A stretch of DNA of 11,011 nt, from positions 1 to 11,011 of the forward strand of contig CALBNP010000008.1 in NCBI GenBank assembly GCA_937896505.1, read 5' to 3'. Numbering within the stretch: position 1 is the stretch's first letter; each line of letters starts with the position of its first letter. A model generated the notes under the pieces. That model worked only from the letters and a program-made list of their open reading frames with translations, searched no databases and was not told the DNA's origin. The translations under genes were made by a program, and so were the position numbers. This document shows, one piece after another, positions 1 to 5,604 of the stretch. The stretch is from an uncultured Bacteroidales bacterium (GTDB taxonomy: Bacteria > Bacteroidota > Bacteroidia > Bacteroidales > F082).

Positions 1-524
1 TGGATGGTAAGATTTATTTCTGCATTGACTTCCAACACGTTAAGCCAGGTAAAGGTAACACAATCATGCGTATCAAACTGAAGGATGTGCTCAGCGGCAA
101 CGTCCTTGAAAAGCGTTTTGATATCGGTGTCAAATTGGAAGATGTCCGCGTTGAACATCGTCCTTACCAGTATCTTTATAAGGAAGGTGAAGACTTCATC
201 TTCATGCACACCGAAAACTACGATCAAATCCCGATTGCTGAAGGCAACATTACGGGCGTGAAGTTCATGAAGGAAAACGACATCGTCGATGTGGTGGTTG
301 ACGCATCAACCGAAACCATCCTCTACGCTGAAATGCCAGTGAAGACTGTCCTCCAGGTGACCTACACCGAACCTGGCGAAAAGGGCAACACTGCTACCAA
401 CGCTCTGAAGGAAGCTACCGTCGAAACCGGTGCTATGGTTCGCGTGCCTCTGTTCATCAACACCGATGACCTGATTCGTATTGACACCCGCACAGGTGAA
501 TACTGCGAACGCGTGAAGGCATAA
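1..524 (+). CDS. efp: Elongation factor P (5' end cut by window edge)
   Basis: EF-P binds between the P and E sites of the ribosome and relieves stalling at consecutive prolines. The reading frame is open from base 3, so the methionine at 66 is internal and the true start lies outside the window. The N-terminal KOW-like domain is represented by DGKIYFCIDFQHVKPGKGNT, in which the lysine of PGKG (codon 51-53) sits at the tip-loop position that is modified in many bacteria (Lys34 in E. coli). The following OB domains end in the family signature around VRVPLFINTDDLIRIDTRTGEY. About 174 of the usual 185-190 residues are present. Whether this lysine is modified, and by what, cannot be told here; no epmA or epmB gene is in the window. 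The gene is followed by a strong terminator, so it ends its transcription unit. Confidence 0.97.
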   Translation, partial: DGKIYFCIDFQHVKPGKGNTIMRIKLKDVLSGNVLEKRFDIGVKLEDVRVEHRPYQYLYKEGEDFIFMHTENYDQIPIAEGNITGVKFMKENDIVDVVVDASTETILYAEMPVKTVLQVTYTEPGEKGNTATNALKEATVETGAMVRVPLFINTDDLIRIDTRTGEYCERVKA

Positions 525-546
525 GCCATTTATTATTAAACCAACG

Positions 547-596
547 AAGAGGATGCAAAAAGTCGGACGACTTGCTACTGCATCCTCTTTTTTTTT
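547..596 (+). terminator. Intrinsic terminator of efp
   Basis: An 11-bp perfect stem (547-557 AAGAGGATGCA with 579-589 TGCATCCTCTT) is followed by a run of nine T (588-596). The 21-base loop holds a smaller hairpin (560-564 AAGTC with 569-573 GACTT), giving a stacked structure. The T-run ends one base before the -7 box of the next gene. Confidence 0.93.
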
Positions 597-597
597 G

Positions 598-605
598 TAC
601 TTTTG
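598..605 (+). promoter_or_regulatory. -7 promoter box of the outer-membrane protein gene
   Basis: TACTTTTG followed by C is an exact match to the Bacteroidota -7 consensus TAnnTTTG. It starts directly after the efp terminator T-run and ends 12 bases before the ATG at 618. Only a weak TTG (572-574), inside the terminator loop, could act as a -33 element. Confidence 0.75.
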
Positions 606-617
606 CGCAAAATTTGA

Positions 618-1178
618 ATGAAAATGAAACGTTTTGGTATTATCGTAGCATTGTTCGTAATGCTTTTTGGTTGCTCGCTTCAGTCGCAAGCGCAGCTCTT
701 TGGCCCTGAAAACGGAATGAAGGGTAGGGTAGTCTATGGCGGCAATTTCGGTTTTGGCGTGTCGGGCTACTATCTCAATCTCTTGCTTGCCCCTCAGGTC
801 GGCTATCGTATTACCAATTCATGGGAAATCGGTGTCAGGGGAACCTACAACCTCCAATGTTATTTCAACCGAGTGTATGGAAACGAGACTTATCATTGGT
901 TTGGTCCAGGAGCCTACACCAATCTCGAAATCGCATACGGCATCTTTGCCCATGCCGAATACGAAGGGCTTTATTGCGTGTCGAACTTCAATCACCAGCA
1001 AGTGGCGACCCCGCAACGTTGGTTCAACAGCTATTTCGCTGGCGGCGGTTATCGCAGCTACATGGAAAACGGCAGTTTTGCCTATTTCATGATTCTTTAT
1101 AATCTGGGTTGGCACAATGTCAATGTGGAAACGCCTTACAGGACTCCAATTCTCATCCGAGTCGGATATTGCTTCTGA
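618..1178 (+). CDS. Predicted small outer-membrane beta-barrel protein, function unknown
   Basis: I do not recognise a named family. The 186-residue product begins with a basic, hydrophobic signal peptide (about residues 1-25, likely signal peptidase I site SQA|Q). The mature part of about 160 residues is rich in Tyr, Phe and Gly, with alternating hydrophobic and polar stretches typical of transmembrane beta-strands (for example YYLNLLLAPQVGYRI and WEIGVRGTY). It ends in IRVGYCF; a terminal Phe in an aromatic strand is the usual signal for barrel insertion by BAM. The size would suit an eight-stranded barrel. The start at 618 sits 12 bases after a -7 box; the second ATG at 624 is an alternative. 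A Cys at residue 19 (LFGC) could be read as a poor lipobox, but the later site fits better. It looks monocistronic, convergent with smpB. Confidence 0.8.
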   Translation: MKMKRFGIIVALFVMLFGCSLQSQAQLFGPENGMKGRVVYGGNFGFGVSGYYLNLLLAPQVGYRITNSWEIGVRGTYNLQCYFNRVYGNETYHWFGPGAYTNLEIAYGIFAHAEYEGLYCVSNFNHQQVATPQRWFNSYFAGGGYRSYMENGSFAYFMILYNLGWHNVNVETPYRTPILIRVGYCF

Positions 1179-1189
1179 TGGATTGGGAT

Positions 1190-1215
1190 TTTCTGGACTT
1201 CGTTTAGTTCAGAAA
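1190..1215. terminator. Possible hairpin between convergent genes
   Basis: TTTCTGGACT (1190-1199) pairs with AGTTCAGAAA (1206-1215), with one G:U pair and a six-base loop, between the stop of the barrel protein gene and the stop of smpB. There is no T-run on either strand, so it would be an imperfect terminator at best. Confidence 0.4.
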
Positions 1216-1232
1216 TAGCGTTGCAACAATTG

Positions 1233-1691
1233 TCAGAATTTCCCTATTCTGTCTAATTCACGCTTCGAATCCTTGGTTTTCAAGGTTTCGCGCTTGTCGA
1301 AGAAGTGCTTGCCTCGTGCCAAGGCAATGTCCAACTTGGCTAATCCCTTGTCGTTGATAAACAACGTGACGGGGATGATAGTGAAGCCTTTTTCGTTCAC
1401 TTTATTCTTCCATTTGCGAAGCTCGCGTTGGGTGAGCAACAGTTTGCGGTCGCGCTTGGGGTCGTGGTTGTTGTAGGTGCCCATCTCATATTCAGCAATG
1501 TGCATGCCGATGACAAACAACTCGTTGCCCTTGAAGGAACAGTAAGAGTCGGCAAGGCTGGCTTTGCCTGTGCGTATCGACTTGATTTCGGTGCCTGTCA
1601 AGGCAATGCCCGCGGTAAGAGTCTCTTCAAGGAAGTACTCGAAAGTGGCGCGTTTGTTCTTAATTCTGATGTTGTTGTTCCTTTTTTCCAT
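1233..1691 (-). CDS. smpB: SsrA-binding protein SmpB
   Basis: SmpB binds tmRNA and brings it to stalled ribosomes for trans-translation, tagging the incomplete peptide and freeing the ribosome. The product has 152 residues, typical for the family. Signature segments are present in order: NKRATFEYF near the N-terminus, GTEIKSIRTGKASLADSY in the OB-fold core, NHDPKRDRKLLL, and GKHFFDKRETLKTKD leading into a basic C-terminal tail (ELDRIGKF), the part that enters the decoding centre. I place the start at the ATG at 1691 (MEKRNNNIRIKNKRA). The longer reading from 1712 adds MCIFAAI, which is not family-like and would overlap the -7 box at 1700-1707. With the box only 8 bases upstream, the mRNA would have almost no leader. 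It is divergent from aroC. The tmRNA gene ssrA is not in the window. Confidence 0.97.
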   Translation of the reverse strand: MEKRNNNIRIKNKRATFEYFLEETLTAGIALTGTEIKSIRTGKASLADSYCSFKGNELFVIGMHIAEYEMGTYNNHDPKRDRKLLLTQRELRKWKNKVNEKGFTIIPVTLFINDKGLAKLDIALARGKHFFDKRETLKTKDSKRELDRIGKF

Positions 1692-1699
1692 AATGGCCG

Positions 1700-1707
1700 C
1701 AAAAATA
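1700..1707 (-). promoter_or_regulatory. -7 promoter box of smpB
   Basis: On the minus strand this reads TATTTTTG followed by CGG, matching TAnnTTTG. It ends 8 bases before the smpB ATG. No clear -33 TTTG lies at the usual distance. Confidence 0.72.
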
Positions 1708-1719
1708 CACAAAATTCTC

Positions 1720-1727
1720 TATTTTTG
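1720..1727 (+). promoter_or_regulatory. -7 promoter box of aroC
   Basis: TATTTTTG followed by CCC matches TAnnTTTG and ends 5 bases before the aroC ATG, so the transcript would begin at or within a few bases of the start codon. The smpB box on the other strand is only 12 bases away. No clear -33 element is seen. Confidence 0.72.
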
Positions 1728-1732
1728 CCCCC

Positions 1733-2707
1733 ATGAATACACTCGGACATATTTTTACATTGACGACTTATGGCGAATCGCATGGTCTGGCTATTGGCGG
1801 TGTGATTGATGGTTGTCCTTCCAACTTGAAGATTGATTTCCAACTGATTGAAGAAGAACTGAATCGCCGGAAAACGGCTCAGTCGGCAATGGCATCGCAA
1901 CGCCATGAAACTGATCAAGTGGAATGGCTCTCAGGTTTGCTTGATGGGGTCACATTAGGTACACCTATCGCGTTCGTCGTGCGAAATGAAGATTGTAAAT
2001 CAAGTGATTATGAGAGTTTGAAGGATGTCTATCGCCCTTCTCATGCTGATTATGCTTACGATCAAAAGTATGGCATTCGTGATTGGCGTGGTGGAGGGAG
2101 AGCATCGGCTCGGACGACTCTGCCGCTTGTGGTGGCTGGCGCCATCGCAAAGCAGATTCTTCAGGGCAAAGGTATTTCGGTGAGTTCTGAGATTTTCTCG
2201 ATGGGTGATGCAGAGCAGGCAAGAATGGCTGGAGATTCGGTCGGAGGCGTCGTCAAAGGTGTAATAAAAGGTGTCCCTGCCGGTCTGGGAGAGCCGATGT
2301 TTGGAAAATATAGTGCCGAGTTGGCCCATGCCATGTTCTGTCTTCCTGCCGTGAAGGGTTTCGAGATTGGCGATGGATTCGCTTTGGCCGAAATGAAAGG
2401 TTCTGAAGCCAATGACCTGTTTGTCAATAAGAATGGACGAATATGTACGGCTACAAATCACTCAGGAGGCATTCAAGGTGGTATCAGTAATGGCGAAGAC
2501 ATCACCTTCAAGGTGGCTTTCAAACCGATTCCAAGCATTGCCCAGACGCAGCAAACCGTGAATAGGGCAGGGGAAAGGTGCGAAATCGCAGTCGGAGGCC
2601 GTCATGATGTGTGTGCCTTGCCGCGCGTCTTGGTTCTTGTTGAGGCTATGGCCGCGATGGTAACGCTTGATTTGTTGTTTCAGTCCGCGATGAATGACGG
2701 ATTTTGA
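1733..2707 (+). CDS. aroC: Chorismate synthase, internally shortened
   Basis: Chorismate synthase converts 5-enolpyruvylshikimate-3-phosphate to chorismate with reduced FMN, the last step of the shikimate pathway. Conserved motifs are intact: GESHG (residues 14-18, His17), RPSHAD (His104), GGGRASAR (120-127), NHSGGIQGGISNG (242-254), GRHD (289-292) and VEAMAAMV near the C-terminus. The product is 324 residues, against roughly 350-390 for most homologues. The loss is local: after GISVSSEIFSMGDA (147-160) the protein goes almost directly to AGDSVGG (166-172), so the usual RCPDPE-containing helical segment of about 25-35 residues is absent while the frame stays open. The Glu usual after SAR is Thr128. 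The start at 1733 is fixed by the conserved N-terminus (GHIFTLTTYGESHG). Function is likely retained because active-site motifs survive, but this is inference. Confidence 0.95.
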   Translation: MNTLGHIFTLTTYGESHGLAIGGVIDGCPSNLKIDFQLIEEELNRRKTAQSAMASQRHETDQVEWLSGLLDGVTLGTPIAFVVRNEDCKSSDYESLKDVYRPSHADYAYDQKYGIRDWRGGGRASARTTLPLVVAGAIAKQILQGKGISVSSEIFSMGDAEQARMAGDSVGGVVKGVIKGVPAGLGEPMFGKYSAELAHAMFCLPAVKGFEIGDGFALAEMKGSEANDLFVNKNGRICTATNHSGGIQGGISNGEDITFKVAFKPIPSIAQTQQTVNRAGERCEIAVGGRHDVCALPRVLVLVEAMAAMVTLDLLFQSAMNDGF

Positions 2708-2708
2708 T

Positions 2709-2735
2709 TTGTAAAAACGCGATTCATAGCGTCTC
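2709..2735. repeat. Degraded copy of a dispersed palindromic repeat
   Basis: This 27-base stretch matches 10582-10608 at 24 of 27 positions, including an unbroken shared core ACGCGATTCAT. Three substitutions break up the outer arms of the palindrome, so this copy folds poorly. It lies in the 36 bases between the convergent ends of aroC and the PNGase F gene. No other terminator is visible here. Confidence 0.7.
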
Positions 2736-2743
2736 CCAAATGA

Positions 2744-4429
2744 TTATTTTTCATACAGAAGCACTCCAGAAACCATCCAATGGCTGAAACTTTCGCCTTC
2801 GTCTTCGCCTTGTGGGATGGCGATTCGCATGGTGTGATGTCCTGGTTTCAAGTAGTTTAAGTCAAAATACACTGGATTGGTGGCCGTTCCTGGGCACCAA
2901 CCTGAACGTGAGTAGTCTGATGAAGAAACGCCATTCCAGAAATTGCCTGAAACGGGGTTCTGGTCGCGGAAGGTTGCGCAGTCGCAACGCCAAGGTGTGT
3001 GCGTGAAGCTTTTCTGTCCGTCAACGAAGATGGCGTTTTCTTTCGGGTTGAATTCATCGCCGCCATCCCAACCGCCGTGACCCGTGCTGATGTAGCGAAG
3101 ACGAACATTTTCAGCGCCTTCTGGAATGTCGAATTCCACTTCGAGGGTGTCGGTGAGGAAAAGTCGTCCGTAGTTTTGGCCAGCCATCTCCATCACATTG
3201 CAAGTGTTGAACAACGGCTCTGAATGGGAGTGGCAAGGCCCTTCATTCCATTCAAAATCACCAGGATAGGCTACAATGTCAAGACTGAGCTTGTGACCGC
3301 CTCCGTCGTAGTTGCCGATGAAGGCACCAATCAGCACATCGCCACGCAGACGGTCGGCCAATTCGGTGACTTCCTGCTTGTAGTAGTTTTCGTCAAGCCA
3401 AGTCAGGCCATCGATTTGCACGCGGTCGTTGAAATGTCCAATGCCAAACGAAGTAAAGAATCGCACCAGTTCTACAGGTGGAAGGTAATCGTTTTCATCC
3501 TTGATGCCTTGGTATTCCTTGCCATCGCGATCTTTGAAAACGGGTAGCGCTTCAAGGCCTTGGGTAAGACCGTCGGCAAAACTTTTCGTTTTTTCTGTCG
3601 GAATGACGAAGATAGAGGCGGTGCGGTCGTAGGCATCGCCATTGGAGCGTTGGTGTATCTCGGCAAACAGTTGATAATGTTTAGGAAAAGCTTGAAGATT
3701 CATGCGTTTGACAATCAGTGAACCGCTGCTGAAATGAATGACGGTGTCGAAGGGAATCTCACCGCTGAAAGGTTCGTAGTTGGCGAAATGGATTTGGTCG
3801 TCGGTGAAGACTGGAATGCGAATCACGAGCTTGTCTTTCCGGATTTGGCTCAGCTCGCGGCTGCTTTTCCGTTGGCCCATGTTGAAAGGGATCAAGTCGA
3901 TAGGCAGGGCTTTTTGAGTCTTTACCTCTTTTAAGTCGGTGATATAGTTTCCGTTACGGGCGCAACGTATCATCACGCCTTTCAAGCAGGCATAATTTGC
4001 CATCGGTGTTGCGTTGAAATTTAGGTCGTTGGTCATCCACACTTCGATGGTGTTCGAGTTGATGCTGGTCTTGTATTTTGTGCAATCGTAGCCCAAAACC
4101 TTCTCCTTACCTTCTTCTGTAAATGTAATTTGCTCGTTGTGAATTGTTTGTGAACAATAAAACAACTCGTCGGCATATTTCAGAAAGGTGAAGATGGAGT
4201 CGTTGGCGTAATCTACAAAGGTGACCGTTTCGGCATAGCCAGGAATGGGATTCTGGACTTCGTTTCCAAGATCTTTGATTTTCAGTTGGTCTCTGACTTG
4301 GTTCACGCTGACAAAGGATGTGTCTCCACCTTCAACGCCTTTTGCGTAGCTTTGGTAGGTGAGAAAATGCTGTCCGAAACAGGTTGTTGAAAGCAATAAA
4401 CTGATGATAATGAGTAAGTTTTGTTTCAT
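2744..4429 (-). CDS. Secreted PNGase F-type peptide N-glycosidase, two-domain (type II-like)
   Basis: PNGase F enzymes hydrolyse the amide bond between Asn and the innermost GlcNAc of N-glycans, releasing the whole glycan. The product has 561 residues with a signal peptide (1-19, likely CFG|Q). Residues 21 to about 175 form an extra N-terminal domain; its segment VLGYDCTKYKT...IEVWMTNDLNF (111-138) resembles Bacteroidota GLPGLI-type beta domains. The catalytic half follows. GDAYDRTASIFVI (264-276) matches the CDEWDRYANVYV motif of Elizabethkingia PNGase F, placing catalytic Asp60 at Asp268 and Arg61 at Arg269. GHGGWDGGDEF (450-460) offers Glu459 for Glu206. SRSGWCPG (507-514) matches DRAGWCPG. 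I could not align Glu118 convincingly. Type II PNGases also carry an extra N-terminal bowl-like domain and have similar length. There is no T9SS tail, so it may stay periplasmic or leave by another route. The gene starts 10 bases after the second CHR gene with no promoter box of its own, which suggests one operon. Confidence 0.88.
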   Translation of the reverse strand: MKQNLLIIISLLLSTTCFGQHFLTYQSYAKGVEGGDTSFVSVNQVRDQLKIKDLGNEVQNPIPGYAETVTFVDYANDSIFTFLKYADELFYCSQTIHNEQITFTEEGKEKVLGYDCTKYKTSINSNTIEVWMTNDLNFNATPMANYACLKGVMIRCARNGNYITDLKEVKTQKALPIDLIPFNMGQRKSSRELSQIRKDKLVIRIPVFTDDQIHFANYEPFSGEIPFDTVIHFSSGSLIVKRMNLQAFPKHYQLFAEIHQRSNGDAYDRTASIFVIPTEKTKSFADGLTQGLEALPVFKDRDGKEYQGIKDENDYLPPVELVRFFTSFGIGHFNDRVQIDGLTWLDENYYKQEVTELADRLRGDVLIGAFIGNYDGGGHKLSLDIVAYPGDFEWNEGPCHSHSEPLFNTCNVMEMAGQNYGRLFLTDTLEVEFDIPEGAENVRLRYISTGHGGWDGGDEFNPKENAIFVDGQKSFTHTPWRCDCATFRDQNPVSGNFWNGVSSSDYSRSGWCPGTATNPVYFDLNYLKPGHHTMRIAIPQGEDEGESFSHWMVSGVLLYEK

Positions 4430-4439
4430 TTTTGTAGAT

Positions 4440-4979
4440 TTAATAAACGAAGCATCCGATGATGCCTGAAATGACGATGAGTAAGATAGGATTGGCTTTG
4501 AAGAAATAGGAAGCTACGAAAGCAGCCCCGCAGATGCCGATGCTGAGATAGTTTTGCAGTTCGCCCCACGAACCGAAGTTCTGCACGTTCATCATATTGA
4601 GTCCGGCGGCGAAGATGAGTCCGGCAATGGCTGGCTTAAGCGCTTTCAAAGTGTTATCCATCAATGGATTGCCTTTCTTCTTCATGAACAATCTGATGAT
4701 GAAATAAACCATGATAATGGATGGGAGGCACAAGGCAAATGAGGCCAATAGCGAACCGCCGAAGCCTGCTGTCGTGTAGCCAACATAAGTGGCTAAGTTG
4801 ATGGAGATTGGCCCTGGTGTCATTTGTGAGATGGCAACCATGTCGGCAAATTCGGTCGTGCTCATCCATGCGTAGTTATCGACCACTTCATGTTGTATGA
4901 GCGAGAGCATGGCATAGCCTCCGCCAAAGCCCAGTACGCCAATCTTGATGAAGACCCAAAGAAGTTGCAGGTATATCAT
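4440..4979 (-). CDS. chrA: CHR-family (chromate transporter-like) protein, second half of a pair
   Basis: This is a 179-residue membrane protein with one CHR domain and about five or six hydrophobic segments. Near the N-terminus are GFGGGYAML (17-25) and then MTPGP (53-57), both hallmarks of the CHR (ChrA) family. Single-domain CHR proteins act as pairs, in contrast to the fused ChrA of about 400 residues. I choose the start at 4979 (MIYLQLLWVF), which aligns with the N-terminus of its partner and overlaps the partner's stop as ATGA, indicating translational coupling. A longer reading from 5003 adds unlike residues (MCQKGGQA). The family name comes from chromate efflux in Pseudomonas and Cupriavidus; in gut-type or anaerobic Bacteroidota the true substrate is unknown. 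Confidence 0.9.
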   Translation of the reverse strand: MIYLQLLWVFIKIGVLGFGGGYAMLSLIQHEVVDNYAWMSTTEFADMVAISQMTPGPISINLATYVGYTTAGFGGSLLASFALCLPSIIMVYFIIRLFMKKKGNPLMDNTLKALKPAIAGLIFAAGLNMMNVQNFGSWGELQNYLSIGICGAAFVASYFFKANPILLIVISGIIGCFVY

Positions 4980-5536
4980 GGCTTGTCCTCCTTTTTGGCA
5001 CACCTATTAATATATATAGCGTAGCAAAAGCTTCCAACGATGGCGGCGATGATGACGTAGGCGGGTGAAATCTTGCACCACCAGATGAGGAAAACCGTGG
5101 CCAAAGGTATGATGGCGGTTTTCCAATTCAGCTTTGCCGATTTCACCATGCGCAGTGAAGGAGCGAGAATGAGCGCTACAACGCATGGACGGATGCCCTT
5201 GAAGATGCGTTCCACAACTGGCAAGTCGCGGTATTCGTGGAATACGGTCGCAAGAAGCAAAATAATGGTGATGGAGGGGATGATGGCACCCAACATGGCA
5301 GCAACGGCACCTCTTGTCCCATCAATGCGATGTCCGACGTAAAGTGCTGTGTTGACGGCAAATACGCCTGGCAGCGATTGGATGACGGCAATCATGTCCC
5401 AAAACTCATCGGCATCAATCCACTTCTTTTGGTCAACGACGGCTTTCTCCACCATCGAGAGCATGGCATAGCCGCCGCCTAAGGTGAAGGCTCCGATTTT
5501 GAAGAATGTTGCGAAGAGTTGTAGCGATTTTTTCAT
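4976..5536 (-). CDS. chrA: CHR-family (chromate transporter-like) protein, first half of a pair
   Basis: A 186-residue membrane protein, homologous to the gene that follows it: LGGGYAML (19-26) and LPGV (55-58) correspond to GFGGGYAML and TPGP in the partner. The last Pro of the PGP motif is Val58 here, so the halves are not equivalent. Several hydrophobic segments follow (for example IIPSITIILLLATVF) and the protein ends in a basic, charged tail (NRCAKKEDKP), likely cytoplasmic. The start at 5536 is supported by a -7 box 4 bases upstream and by alignment with the partner. It is first in an operon with the second CHR gene and the PNGase F gene, and divergent from the gltS-like gene. Anion transport by the pair is inferred from the family; the substrate is not shown. 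Confidence 0.9.
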   Translation of the reverse strand: MKKSLQLFATFFKIGAFTLGGGYAMLSMVEKAVVDQKKWIDADEFWDMIAVIQSLPGVFAVNTALYVGHRIDGTRGAVAAMLGAIIPSITIILLLATVFHEYRDLPVVERIFKGIRPCVVALILAPSLRMVKSAKLNWKTAIIPLATVFLIWWCKISPAYVIIAAIVGSFCYAIYINRCAKKEDKP

Positions 5537-5540
5537 ACTG

Positions 5541-5548
5541 CAAAAATA
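5541..5548 (-). promoter_or_regulatory. -7 promoter box of the CHR/PNGase F operon
   Basis: Minus-strand TATTTTTG followed by CAG matches TAnnTTTG and ends 4 bases before the ATG of the first CHR gene, giving a predicted leaderless mRNA. A minus-strand TTTG at 5565-5568 lies 16 bases upstream, shorter than the usual spacing of about 19-21. Confidence 0.72.
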
Positions 5549-5553
5549 AATAT

Positions 5554-5584
5554 TTTGTTTGTATCAAAAAAAATAGTACGTTTG
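5554..5584 (+). promoter_or_regulatory. -33/-7 promoter of the gltS-like gene
   Basis: TTTG (5554-5557), a 19-base gap and TACGTTTG (5577-5584, then CAG) match both Bacteroidota promoter elements. This is the only start in the window where both are clear. The ATG is 20 bases beyond the -7 box. The -33 element lies next to the opposing -7 box of the CHR operon (5541-5548). Confidence 0.8.
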
Positions 5585-5604
5585 CAGACTAAATCTTTTT
5601 TGTT

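Noticed and set aside
66..68. ATG at 66 as the start of EF-P
   Set aside because: The frame continues upstream to the window edge with conserved EF-P residues, including the PGKG loop; the methionine is internal.
672..676. Lipobox (LFGC) making the barrel protein a lipoprotein
   Set aside because: Phe before Gly-Cys is a poor match, and a better signal peptidase I site (SQA|Q) follows; a terminal-Phe barrel fits the latter.
1234..1251. CAGAAT/ATTCTG inverted repeat at the end of smpB
   Set aside because: Only six pairs, mostly inside the last smpB codons and without a T-run; likely chance.
1692..1712. Longer SmpB start at 1712
   Set aside because: The added residues MCIFAAI are not SmpB-like and would cover the -7 promoter box.
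2000..2461. Minus-strand open frame opposite aroC
   Set aside because: It is fully contained in a well-conserved gene and shows no protein-like features or promoter.
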